In this document: positions 31,235-38,733 of the stretch, in pieces | How positions within the stretch are numbered: position 1 is the first letter of the stretch | Layout: the number at the start of each line of letters is the position of its first letter | NCBI RefSeq assembly: GCF_001509405.1 | Contig: NZ_CP011502.1 | Location: 3,410,001 to 3,474,000 of the forward strand | DNA: 64,000 nt | Source: Aeromicrobium erythreum | GTDB taxonomy: Bacteria; Actinomycetota; Actinomycetes; Propionibacteriales; Nocardioidaceae | Reading direction: 5' to 3' | Notes under the pieces: generated by a model | Seen by the model: only the letters and a program-made list of their open reading frames with translations | Databases searched by the model: none | What the model was told of the DNA's origin: nothing | Program-made: the position numbers and the translations under genes

Positions 31235-32194
31235 TCAGGCCTCCAGCACGCGGCTCAGGTGGTGCGCGGGCATCTCGCCCCACTCGCGCCACTCCTCGTC
31301 GGTGGCCCCCTCGAGGGAGTCCCACCAGGTCAGGGCACGGTTGACGGGCTGCGTGAAGGCCGTGGCGGCGCGCAGCTCGGCGAGGTCGCGCGGGTCGGCG
31401 ACGTCGGACCACATCTCGGAGTAGGTGGCGAGCACGTCGTCCCAGGCCAGCGCGCTGCGGGTCGTGATCCAGCCGTAGGGCACGCTCAGGACCTCGAGCG
31501 CGTGCGCCCACTGCAGGTCGCCGAAGTCGAACACGCGCAGGTCGGCGAAGGCGTTCCAGGGGTGCACGTCACCATGCTGCACGGTGACCGGGACGCTCGA
31601 CGACGCGAGACGCGCGACGGCCTCGAGCAGCTGGTCGCGACGTCCGGCGAGCGCGGTGGCGCCGGCGTGGTCGAGGGCCGAGGGGTGCTCGGCGGGCAGC
31701 GTCGCGAGGCGTTCGAGCAGGGCGTCGAAACGGGCCGGGACGGTCTCGGGCGAGCAGTCGGGGACGCCGGTGGCGAGCACGGCGTCGCGACGGTCGACGA
31801 GGCGACGCTGCAGGCGCGCGGTCGCGATCATGACGCCGCGCCAGTCGGCGAGGGTGGGCTCGCGGGAGTCGCCCAGCGTCACGCCACGGTCGGCGGTGAG
31901 CATCCACCCCTGTGTGGGGTCGACCGCGAGCGGTGCGGCCACCTGGTCGGGCGCGACGTCGGCCAGCAGGGCGTGCAGCGCCGGCTCGAACGCCATCGAC
32001 CGGCAGTTCGCCTTGAACCAGAGGCGCCCGCGGTCGGTGGGCACGACCAGCTGCGTCGACCACGGTCGCACCCGACGTTGCTCGATCGGGCCGGCGAGCG
32101 CGTGCCCCGCCTCCTCGGCGCGGGCGTGGATCCAGGCGTGCGCCTCCTCAAGCCAGCCCGGCGACGTGACCTGCCGGCTGAACGCCTCGTCCAT
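31235..32194 (-). CDS. Aminoglycoside-phosphotransferase-like (APH) kinase
   Basis: APH-fold protein of 319 residues. The catalytic loop is VQHGDVHPWNAF near 218 (Asp and Asn of HGDxHxxN), and the metal-binding DFG is in VFDFGDLQWAHAL near 231. The ATP-binding Lys is probably in LWFKANCRSMAFEPAL near 58-73. Small-molecule kinases of this fold phosphorylate antibiotics, homoserine, choline or sugars; the substrate cannot be read here. TACGCT ends six bases before the ATG, suggesting leaderless transcription. It forms a unit with aat. Confidence 0.8.
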   Translation of the reverse strand: MDEAFSRQVTSPGWLEEAHAWIHARAEEAGHALAGPIEQRRVRPWSTQLVVPTDRGRLWFKANCRSMAFEPALHALLADVAPDQVAAPLAVDPTQGWMLTADRGVTLGDSREPTLADWRGVMIATARLQRRLVDRRDAVLATGVPDCSPETVPARFDALLERLATLPAEHPSALDHAGATALAGRRDQLLEAVARLASSSVPVTVQHGDVHPWNAFADLRVFDFGDLQWAHALEVLSVPYGWITTRSALAWDDVLATYSEMWSDVADPRDLAELRAATAFTQPVNRALTWWDSLEGATDEEWREWGEMPAHHLSRVLEA

Positions 32195-32260
32195 GCGCTG
32201 AGCGTAGGGCCCGTCGCCGTTCGGGGGGCGGACCTCGAGCGCGTCCCTAGGATTGTGGGC

Positions 32261-32947
32261 ATGGCTGGACTTCGAGGCAGAGCCGCGGTGGCGGCGACGA
32301 ACAAGTTCGCTCCCCAGGTGGCAGGCGGGTTCGTCCGCCAGGTGCTGGACCGCGCGATCGACGGCGTCGGGCCGCTCCCGTCGGCGCGCAAGGCCGCCGA
32401 CGCCCACCTGGTCGACACCGATGGCGACGTCGAGGCCGCGATCACGCGTCTCGTGCGACGCCACACGGCGCTGGCCGGCGCGCAGGGGTTCGTGACGAAC
32501 CTGGGCGGCATCGCGGCGGTGGCCGTGTCGGTGCCGGCGAACGTCGTCGGCGTCACGCTGGTGCAGGCGCACATGGTCGCGGGGGTGGCCGCGCTGCGCG
32601 GCTACGACCTCACCGACCCGCGGGTGCGCAACGCGATCCTCGTCTGCATGCTCGGCGAGGACGCGGTGAAGGACCTGCTGAAGTCGGGCAAGCTGCCGTC
32701 GCCGCCGATGACGCTCGCGACGTCGCCGGTGCACTCCCCGGAGCTCGACCGGATCATCTCCCACGAGGTCACCGCCGAGCTGGTCACCCGCACGGTAGGC
32801 CGCCGCGCCGTCACCCTCGTCGCCCGGCGCGTGCCGCTCATCGGCGGTGCCGTCGCGGGCGGGTCCGACGGCTGGTCGACGCGGCAGATCGGCCAGTACG
32901 CCGCGCGCGAGCTGAAGGACCGCAACATCCCGAAGCGGCAGGCCTAG
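32261..32947 (+). CDS. EcsC family protein
   Basis: EcsC-type protein of 228 residues. The domain spans about residues 20-210, with ITRLVRRHTALAGAQGFVTNLGGIAAV and the hydrophobic VSVPANVVGVTLVQAHMVAGVAALRGYDL (about 78-120). A second glycine-rich hydrophobic stretch VPLIGGAVAGGSDGW (about 195-210) follows. Members are membrane-associated and of unclear biochemical role. TAGGAT ends seven bases before the ATG, consistent with a leaderless start. Its 3' side carries three inverted repeats before a convergent gene. Confidence 0.82.
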   Translation: MAGLRGRAAVAATNKFAPQVAGGFVRQVLDRAIDGVGPLPSARKAADAHLVDTDGDVEAAITRLVRRHTALAGAQGFVTNLGGIAAVAVSVPANVVGVTLVQAHMVAGVAALRGYDLTDPRVRNAILVCMLGEDAVKDLLKSGKLPSPPMTLATSPVHSPELDRIISHEVTAELVTRTVGRRAVTLVARRVPLIGGAVAGGSDGWSTRQIGQYAARELKDRNIPKRQA

Positions 32948-32962
32948 CCGCGCAGCCCGTCA

Positions 32963-33070
32963 CTGGTTCCCATCAGTTGATGGGAACCAGCATCTGACCA
33001 TGGTTCTTCCTCACTCACCTGCGAATCATTCCGAGGGTGAGTGGGGGATTCCCATGACCTCATGGGAATC
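32963..33070. repeat. Three consecutive inverted repeats between convergent genes
   Basis: CTGGTTCCCATCA pairs perfectly with TGATGGGAACCAG (32963-32990, 2-base loop). CACTCACC pairs with GGTGAGTG (33012-33043). GATTCCCATGA pairs perfectly with TCATGGGAATC (33047-33070, 2-base loop). The outer two share TTCCCAT...ATGGGAA. The near-absence of a loop makes the outer pair look more like protein-binding palindromes than RNA terminators, though their place between the ends of EcsC and the GyrI-like gene suggests termination. Confidence 0.75.
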
Positions 33071-33094
33071 AGCGGCCTGACTGGTGACCGCGGG

Positions 33095-33715
33095 TCAGGA
33101 CTCGACCGGCGCGACGGGCTGGCGCAGGATCGTGCGCAGGCGCTCCGGGGCGGTGCGCCGGGGGTCGCCGAGGTAGACCTCGTGGTGGCGGCCGGTGAGG
33201 CGCAGCCCTGCCGACGGGATCTCGGCGTCGTGCATCCGCGCGAGCACTGGGCCCTCGTCGTCGTAGGGGCCGACGTGCAGCGTCTGGATGCACAGACCCT
33301 CGTGCAGCACCCGCAGGTCGACGCGGTCGAGGCCGGTGAGCTCCGGCTTCCTGCGCGCCACGGTCGCGACGGCGTCGGCGAACGCGGCGTCGTCGACCCA
33401 GGTGGGCGCGAGGACGAGCGTGGTCCAGCTCCAGCGGCTCTTGTCGCGCGCGCTCGTGAACGCGGCCATGTCGTCGGACCACCAGAGCGCCTCGAGCGGC
33501 ATGACCGTCTCGTCGTGGCCGCGCGCCTTCCCCGCGAACCGCAGGGCGTAGGCGACGGGGTAGAGCGCGGCGAGCGCCTCGGCGTAGGAGGCGGACGTGT
33601 TGGGGTCGCCCTGGCCGTCGACCGCCAGGTACGTCAGCGGCGGCACCTCGAGCACGTCGAAGACCCCGCGCCGCGCGCGGTAGTGGGTCAGGGTGCGCTT
33701 GCGGTCGAGGGTCAC
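33095..33715 (-). CDS. GyrI-like small-molecule-binding domain protein
   Basis: GyrI-like (SOUL/BacT effector-binding) protein of 206 residues without an attached DNA-binding domain. It has LEVPPLTYLAVDGQGDPN near the N-terminus (about 22-39), ALWWSDDM near 78, LHVGPYDDEGPVLARMHD near 148 and GRHHEVYLGDPRRT near 178, the standard pattern of stand-alone GyrI-like proteins. Its ligand is unknown. The GTG start overlaps the stop of the CGNR zinc-finger gene (GTGA), so the sensor-like protein and the probable regulator are coupled. Confidence 0.82.
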   Translation of the reverse strand: MTLDRKRTLTHYRARRGVFDVLEVPPLTYLAVDGQGDPNTSASYAEALAALYPVAYALRFAGKARGHDETVMPLEALWWSDDMAAFTSARDKSRWSWTTLVLAPTWVDDAAFADAVATVARRKPELTGLDRVDLRVLHEGLCIQTLHVGPYDDEGPVLARMHDAEIPSAGLRLTGRHHEVYLGDPRRTAPERLRTILRQPVAPVES

Positions 33716-34257
33716 GCCTGCTCCTGCTCGCGCTGGCGCGCCCGGTACTCCGCCGCGGCGTGACGGTTGCCGCACGCGGTGCTGCAGAAACGGCGGGAGC
33801 GGTTGCGAGAGAGGTCGAGGACGATGCCGTCGCAGCCGTCGTCGGCGCAGGTCGCGAAGCGGGACAGCTCGCCGGCGGTCACCACCTCGCTGAACGCGAC
33901 GGCGGTCTCGAGGGCGATCCGCTCGTGCAGCGGCCGGTCGTCGTCGACGACGTGCAGGTGCCAGCCGAGGGGCCCGTGGTTCACGAGTCGGGGCTGCGCG
34001 GGGAACGCGGCGAGCAGGTCGTTGACGACGGCGACGGCCTCGTCGAGCTCGGCCGTCATCAGTCGACGCAGGGTCGCGCGCAGCGCGCGTACCTCGTCGA
34101 GCTCCGCGCGGTCGCGGTCGTGCCGGCCGGTGTAGCCGTGCCGCTCGTAGTAGCCGTCGAGCTCCGCCACGGAGGTGAGGGTGTCGGGCTCCTCGGCCGA
34201 GTTCGCCAGCTCGACGGCGGCCAGCAGGTTCGCCTCGGTGTCATGAGCGAAGACCAT
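33712..34257 (-). CDS. CGNR zinc-finger (ABATE domain) probable regulator
   Basis: Protein of 181 residues with an N-terminal stress-response ABATE-type domain (about 1-125) and a C-terminal CGNR zinc finger: CADDGC near 137 and RRFCSTACGNRHAAAEYRAR near 155-174. Such proteins are thought to be transcriptional regulators. It is divergent from an EamA transporter over only 39 bases, so it may control that gene as well as itself. It is translationally coupled to the GyrI-like protein. Confidence 0.85.
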   Translation of the reverse strand: MVFAHDTEANLLAAVELANSAEEPDTLTSVAELDGYYERHGYTGRHDRDRAELDEVRALRATLRRLMTAELDEAVAVVNDLLAAFPAQPRLVNHGPLGWHLHVVDDDRPLHERIALETAVAFSEVVTAGELSRFATCADDGCDGIVLDLSRNRSRRFCSTACGNRHAAAEYRARQREQEQA

Positions 34258-34258
34258 G

Positions 34259-34288
34259 TTGACACCTTACGACATGCGCCCCTATCGT
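34259..34288 (+). promoter_or_regulatory. Sigma70-like promoter of the EamA gene
   Basis: TTGACA (34259-34264), an 18-base spacer and TATCGT (34283-34288), with the ATG eight bases further. Initiation at or near the ATG would make a leaderless message. The -35 overlaps the beginning of the divergent CGNR gene, so the two are closely linked in regulation. Confidence 0.6.
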
Positions 34289-34296
34289 CAGGACCC

Positions 34297-35328
34297 ATGA
34301 CCAATAACGCTCCTGACGCAGCATCGCTGGCGGGCGCCTCGGCGCCGTCGCGACGCTCCCCGAACGCCGGGAGCGGACGCACCGCGTCGGGCCTCGCGTT
34401 CGCCCTGGTGTCGGCCTCGGCCTTCGGGCTCTCCGGGTCCCTGGCCCGCGGACTGCTGGAGTCGGGCTGGAGCGCCGGCGCCGCAGCGGCCGTCCGGATG
34501 GGCGTCGCCGCCGCGGTCGTAGCGCTGCCGACGGCCCTCGCGATGCGCGGTCGCTGGAGCCTGGTCCGCCGCGCCGCGCCGACGGTGCTGCTCTACGGCC
34601 TGCTCGCCGTCGCCGGCGCGCAGCTCTGCTACTTCTACGCCGTGCAGACGCTGCAGGTCGGCGTGGCGCTGCTCATCGAGTACATGGCGCCCGTCGCCGT
34701 CGTCGTGTTCCTGTGGGTCGCCCGCGGCGAGCGCCCCGGGAGGCTCACCGTCGCCGGCGCCGTCGTCGCGATGGCGGGTCTCGCGCTCGTGCTCGGCCTG
34801 CTGTCGGGGGTCTCCCTCGACGGGGTCGGGGTCCTGTGGGCCCTCGGCGCGACGATCGGCGCCGCGACCTACTTCCTGCTGTCGGCCGACGACCGCGTCG
34901 GGCTGCCGCCGGTCGCGCTGGCCGGCGGCGGCCTGCTCGTCGGCAGCGCCGCCCTCGGCCTCGGCGGTCTGGTCGGCGTGCTGCCGATGACCGCGTCGAC
35001 CGCTGACGCGACGCTGGGCGACGTCGCGCTCCCCTGGTGGCTGCTCGTCGGTCTGCTGGGCGTCGTGACCGCGGCGCTCGCCTACGTCACGGGCATCGCG
35101 GCCGGACGTCGGCTCGGGTCGCGCGTGGCGTCGTTCGTCGCCCTGTCGGAGGTGCTCATGGCCGTGCTGTTCGCGTGGCTGCTGCTCGACGAGCTGCCGA
35201 CCACGGCCCAGCTCCTCGGCGGCCTGCTCGTCCTGGCCGGCGTCGTGCTGGTCAAGGTCGGCGAGCCCCGGCACGTCGAGGAGCACGGGGCGACGTCGCC
35301 CACCGTCGAGCCGCTGCCGCCGACCTGA
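34297..35328 (+). CDS. EamA/DMT-family transporter
   Basis: Drug/metabolite-type permease of 343 residues with ten hydrophobic segments in two EamA repeats. The first begins near residue 32 (GLAFALVSASAFGLSGSLARG), and the second near 180 with ALGATIGAATYFLL. A soluble, low-complexity N-terminus (1-28) and acidic tail flank the membrane part. The exported compound is unknown. It is divergent from the CGNR regulator, and GTGGGGCCCCAC repeats follow its 3' end. Confidence 0.88.
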   Translation: MTNNAPDAASLAGASAPSRRSPNAGSGRTASGLAFALVSASAFGLSGSLARGLLESGWSAGAAAAVRMGVAAAVVALPTALAMRGRWSLVRRAAPTVLLYGLLAVAGAQLCYFYAVQTLQVGVALLIEYMAPVAVVVFLWVARGERPGRLTVAGAVVAMAGLALVLGLLSGVSLDGVGVLWALGATIGAATYFLLSADDRVGLPPVALAGGGLLVGSAALGLGGLVGVLPMTASTADATLGDVALPWWLLVGLLGVVTAALAYVTGIAAGRRLGSRVASFVALSEVLMAVLFAWLLLDELPTTAQLLGGLLVLAGVVLVKVGEPRHVEEHGATSPTVEPLPPT

Positions 35329-35356
35329 GCGCCCGCCCCACCCTCACCGGCAGCGC

Positions 35357-35447
35357 CCGTTTGCGTGGGGCCCCACCCGAACCGGCTCGCCCCCACGCAA
35401 AAGTGCGCCGAATCTGCACGCTTGGGTGGGGCCCCACGCAAACGCGC
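35357..35447. repeat. GTGGGGCCCCAC-type inverted repeats
   Basis: Two copies of the palindromic core lie here, CCCGTTTGCGTGGGGCCCCA at the left and TGGGTGGGGCCCCACGCAAA at the right. They are in opposite orientation and separated by a CCCCCACGCAAAAGTGCG arm, so the region could fold as one large hairpin. It sits between the convergent EamA and XRE-cupin genes, and is kin to the repeats at 25995-26203 and 28254-28330. Confidence 0.85.
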
Positions 35448-35460
35448 AGTGGAGGCGGGG

Positions 35461-36033
35461 TCAGGTGCGGACGTGCATCCGCTCGCCCTGGGGGCCGAAG
35501 ATGGCGAGCACCTCGGTGGGGTGGGGGCCGGGGTTGCTCACCCAGTGCGGGGTGCGGGTGTCGAACTCGACGACCTCGCCGGGCCCGATCGTCAGGTCGC
35601 GCGAGCCCAGGACCAGACGCACCTGACCCGAGAGGACGTACATCCACTCGTAGCCGTCGTGCGTGCGCAGGCTCGGCTCAGCGTCGGCCTCCACCGGCAT
35701 GACGATCTTGTACGACTGCAGCCCGCCCGGACGTCGCGTCAACGGCACGAACGTGCGACCGTGCCGCACCACCGGGCGCGCCCGCACGCGAGGGTCGCCG
35801 GTCTCGGGCGCGTCGACGAGCTCGTCGAGTGCGACACCGTGCGCGGCAGCGAGCGGCAGCAGCAGCTCCAGGGTCGGCCTGCGCTGCCCCGACTCCAGTC
35901 GCGACAAGGTGCTCACCGAGATGCCGGTCTGCTCCGCGACGTCGGCGAGGGTCGCGTCGCGCTCCAGGCGCAGCTGCCGCAGCCGAGGCCCGACGCCCGC
36001 CAGCACCTCGCCGAGGTCGGAGGGTGCGGTCAT
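35461..36033 (-). CDS. XRE-family regulator with cupin domain
   Basis: Transcription regulator of 190 residues. An N-terminal helix-turn-helix (about 14-70, TLADVAEQTGISVSTLSRLE) is followed by a small beta-barrel cupin_2 domain (about 115-185, HDGYEWMYVLSGQVRLVLG, then PGEVVEFDTRTPHWVSNPG). Cupin-type regulators of this kind sense small ligands and often control amino-acid or polyamine genes. It is the last gene of a string of five with ATGA/GTGA overlaps, so it is co-expressed with the WXG100-like genes, an unusual context. Confidence 0.9.
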   Translation of the reverse strand: MTAPSDLGEVLAGVGPRLRQLRLERDATLADVAEQTGISVSTLSRLESGQRRPTLELLLPLAAAHGVALDELVDAPETGDPRVRARPVVRHGRTFVPLTRRPGGLQSYKIVMPVEADAEPSLRTHDGYEWMYVLSGQVRLVLGSRDLTIGPGEVVEFDTRTPHWVSNPGPHPTEVLAIFGPQGERMHVRT

Positions 36034-36839
36034 GCGCCGGGCTCCAGTCGACGCAGCGACGCCTCGGTGCCGAGCTCGGCACGGCCACGGCGAACACGAC
36101 GCCAGTGGTCGAGCGCGGCGATGAGGACGGCCGGGTCGCCGCTCAGGTGCGGGAACGAGATCGCCAGCGCCCTCTCGGCCTCCGGGATCGGTCGTGCCTG
36201 CTGCTCGCCGAACCCGGTCGGGGCGCGCAGCACCCGCACCTGGTCCGCCGTGCGTGCGTAGACGACGAGCGTACGACGCGGCTGCCGCAGCGCAACCACC
36301 TCGACGACGTCGTCCCACGCGATCTCGCGCTCGGAGCTCCAGGTGCGCAACCGGACGGTGTCGGGGGTGAGCACCAGGGCGCCCCGAGGGCGGCGACCTG
36401 CAAGCACGGCGACCACGGTCGGCACGGCGAGGACCAGCACGACCGCCGCACCGACGAGCCCGACCGACGGCCCCGTCGAGCCCGACCCCGCGACCGCCGA
36501 GAGGACCAGGAGGGCGCTGAAGAGCACGGCGGCCCCGGTGGTGCCCCACGCGAGGAACCGCGCCAGGCGCGACTCCGGGAGCACGGTGGCGGCGTCGACG
36601 AGCGTCGACGCGTGGGCGCCTCGCGGCGTGGCGAGGAAGCGCAGCAGGTATCCGACCGCGAGGACGGCGGTCGCCGCCATGGCGGCACCGGCCAGGGCGA
36701 GGAGCAGGTCGCCACGGGTGAGCAGCAGCACCGACGCCGCGAGGAGGGCCGGCCCGAGCAGCACAGCGGCCGCACCCATGCCGAGCACCTGGCCCACCGG
36801 CGGTCTCGGCGACGACGGCCGCGCCTCCGCGCCGCTCAC
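36030..36839 (-). CDS. Membrane protein with PH-like domain
   Basis: Protein of 269 residues. Four hydrophobic segments lie within about 18-160 (two hairpins). A PH-like (bPH) domain follows, starting GALVLTPDTVRLRTW near 165 and containing REIAWDDVVEVVALRQPRRTLVVYA. The function is unknown. The start is a GTG in a GTGA overlap with the upstream WXG100-like gene, and its stop overlaps the XRE-cupin start. The layout suggests a membrane partner, possibly an immunity or anchoring factor for the upstream protein, but that is inference. Confidence 0.7.
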   Translation of the reverse strand: MSGAEARPSSPRPPVGQVLGMGAAAVLLGPALLAASVLLLTRGDLLLALAGAAMAATAVLAVGYLLRFLATPRGAHASTLVDAATVLPESRLARFLAWGTTGAAVLFSALLVLSAVAGSGSTGPSVGLVGAAVVLVLAVPTVVAVLAGRRPRGALVLTPDTVRLRTWSSEREIAWDDVVEVVALRQPRRTLVVYARTADQVRVLRAPTGFGEQQARPIPEAERALAISFPHLSGDPAVLIAALDHWRRVRRGRAELGTEASLRRLEPGA

Positions 36840-37999
36840 CACGGGGTCACCGCGTCCCACACGTCGCTCGCCGTGTCCTTCACGCCCTCGCCGAAGTCGC
36901 GCAGACCCTCGTCGATCGCCTCGGTGACGTCCTCGGGGACCCAGTGGTCCCAGGCGTACTCCGCCAGCATGCCGACGCCGACGGCCGCGACGGTGCCGAC
37001 CGCGGCGACGGCCAGGACGGGAGCACCTGCCGTGACCGCGATGGCCCCGGCGGCGATGCCGGCCCCCGTCGCGAGCACCTCGCTGGAGATGACCTGACCG
37101 GGCGAGTCGCCGTTGGCGATGTCGTTGCCCGCGAGGCCGACGGTGAGCAGCCCCCCGACGATGGGGAGTCGCCGGGCGATCCGCTCCGACCCCTCGGCGA
37201 GCGCGTCCAGGCCCCGCGCGGCCTGACGGTTGCCGCGGACGTCCACGGCGTCGCCCGCCGCGCGTCGGGCGGGGTTGCCGGAGCGCTGCGCACGGCGCGC
37301 CTCGGCCGCCTCGCGACGCAGGCGTGCCGCCTCGCTGCCGTGATGGTTCGCCAGCTCCTCGAGCCGACCCTTGCGCAGGTCGATCGTGAAGAGCATGGCC
37401 GTGGCGGGCAGCTTCTGCAGCTGCTTGACGAGGTAGGACAGCAGAGTCGGGTCGTCGGCCGTCGCGATGTGGGTGAGGTTCGCGTCGATCCACTCATCGA
37501 GGGTGGTGCGCTCCTGCTCGACCTCCCCCAGCAGCCGGTTGTAGAGCTCGACCTTGTCGTTCGCCTGCTCGAACCGGTCGCCCTCCGCGTCCCACGCGGT
37601 GCGCTCCGCCTCCGTCGACCCGGCGGGCAGGTCGGCGGGACGTTGCGGCTCCGGCGGGGTCTGGATGACGGTGCCGGCCACGGTGAGCCCGCCCTCCGTG
37701 GCCTCGGCACGGCGATCGGCCATGTGCTCTTGGGCGTGCGTCAGCTTGACGGCGTAGGTGCGGAACTTCTCCGCCACGCGACCGAGGTGCTCCTCCTGCT
37801 CGTCACCGGCGTCGATCACCTGGCTCGCGACGTCACGGTAGGCCTCGGCGGCGTCTCCTTCCCAGTCGCGACCGGCGCGCTGCCGGGCCGAGGTGCCCCG
37901 CTCGCCCGCCTCGCCGACCTTCGCGCGCAGGGTGTCCGAGACCCACGTGGCGGCGGCACGGACCGCCGCCGGGTCCCCCTCCAGCTTCGTCTCGATCAT
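36836..37999 (-). CDS. Long WXG100-like protein, candidate type VII secretion substrate
   Basis: Protein of 387 residues. The first ~105 form a helical WXG100-like domain with DWEGDAAEAYRDVASQ near 45-60, where WEG is the turn motif. A long charged helical middle follows. From about 285 to 340 there is a glycine/alanine-rich hydrophobic stretch (VLATGAGIAAGAIAVTAGAP, then VLAVAAVGTVAAVGVGMLAEY), and the acidic end closes with SDVWDAVTPW. The layout matches type VII-associated effector-like proteins, with the hydrophobic region possibly membrane-inserting. No enzymatic toxin motif is visible. It overlaps both neighbours by four bases. Confidence 0.7.
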   Translation of the reverse strand: MIETKLEGDPAAVRAAATWVSDTLRAKVGEAGERGTSARQRAGRDWEGDAAEAYRDVASQVIDAGDEQEEHLGRVAEKFRTYAVKLTHAQEHMADRRAEATEGGLTVAGTVIQTPPEPQRPADLPAGSTEAERTAWDAEGDRFEQANDKVELYNRLLGEVEQERTTLDEWIDANLTHIATADDPTLLSYLVKQLQKLPATAMLFTIDLRKGRLEELANHHGSEAARLRREAAEARRAQRSGNPARRAAGDAVDVRGNRQAARGLDALAEGSERIARRLPIVGGLLTVGLAGNDIANGDSPGQVISSEVLATGAGIAAGAIAVTAGAPVLAVAAVGTVAAVGVGMLAEYAWDHWVPEDVTEAIDEGLRDFGEGVKDTASDVWDAVTPW

Positions 38000-38304
38000 C
38001 GTCCGCCCTCGTCGGCAGGGAGCCCGCGCGTGACCTGGTCGAAGGCGTCGCGGATGGATTCGTCGGTGGCGTCGTACTGGTCGACGACCTGGCCCATCAC
38101 GGTCGCGACGGCCCGGTGGACGGCCGCGAGGTCGCTCGCCTCGGACATGACGTTCGACAGGATCGCCGAGATCGCCGAGGACCCGGGACCGGCGTCGACG
38201 GTGCCGGGCGCCGACTCCCCCGTACCCTCGATCAGCTCGGCTCCCTCGAGGTGGAGGTCGCGGATCGCCTCGCCGGCACCGGGCTCGATCCGCAGGTCGC
38301 TCAC
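37996..38304 (-). CDS. WXG100-like small helical protein
   Basis: Protein of 102 residues, predicted all-helical and acidic, with a long second helix (SNVMSEASDLAAVHRAVATV, then VMGQVVDQYDATDESIRDAF). Size and position match the small partner of type VII secretion-like pairs, although a clear W-x-G is missing. It lies between the SAV_915-like gene and the long WXG100-like gene with four-base overlaps at both ends. It is probably a chaperone or co-substrate of the longer protein. Confidence 0.6.
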   Translation of the reverse strand: MSDLRIEPGAGEAIRDLHLEGAELIEGTGESAPGTVDAGPGSSAISAILSNVMSEASDLAAVHRAVATVMGQVVDQYDATDESIRDAFDQVTRGLPADEGGR

Positions 38305-38597
38305 AAGGAACCTCCGGTGTGCCGGACCTCGGCGGGCAGCTCCTGATCGAGCAGCACGACGTCGTAACGCGCCTGCTCACGCAGGGTGGAGAGGTGGCCG
38401 GTCTCCATCAGCGTCCAGGGCTGGTGGTCCCCGCAGCAGCGCGCCAAGCGGTCGAGCGCGGTGTATGCGAGGAGGGCGAGCCGACCGTCCTCGAGGGTGC
38501 GGAGCTCGACCTGCGGGGACTCGCCCGGGATGGTCGGACGGCAAGGCAGGTACAGCACCGGCGGAATCTGCCGGCGTCCATCTGGCTGGTCGGTCAT
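38301..38597 (-). CDS. SAV_915 / SseB-like small protein
   Basis: Protein of 98 residues matching the SAV_915-type pattern common in actinobacteria: VLYLPCRPTIPGESPQVEL, LEDGRLALLAYTALDRLARCCG and QPWTLM. The SseB-like fold has no assigned biochemical role. Related small proteins often lie in type VII secretion-associated clusters. It is the first gene of the five-gene overlapping operon running to 35461. Confidence 0.65.
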   Translation of the reverse strand: MTDQPDGRRQIPPVLYLPCRPTIPGESPQVELRTLEDGRLALLAYTALDRLARCCGDHQPWTLMETGHLSTLREQARYDVVLLDQELPAEVRHTGGSL

Positions 38598-38733
38598 GTC
38601 TTCCCCCCAGGGTGTGGCCGCTCACGCAGCACCGAAGTCGTGAACCCATCGTGCCAGACGCTGCAGCGCCCCGAGGTTGCCAGAACAGCAAAGTTCTTTG
38701 TCGTCTGAACGCAACGGAGCGCATGCTCGACCC

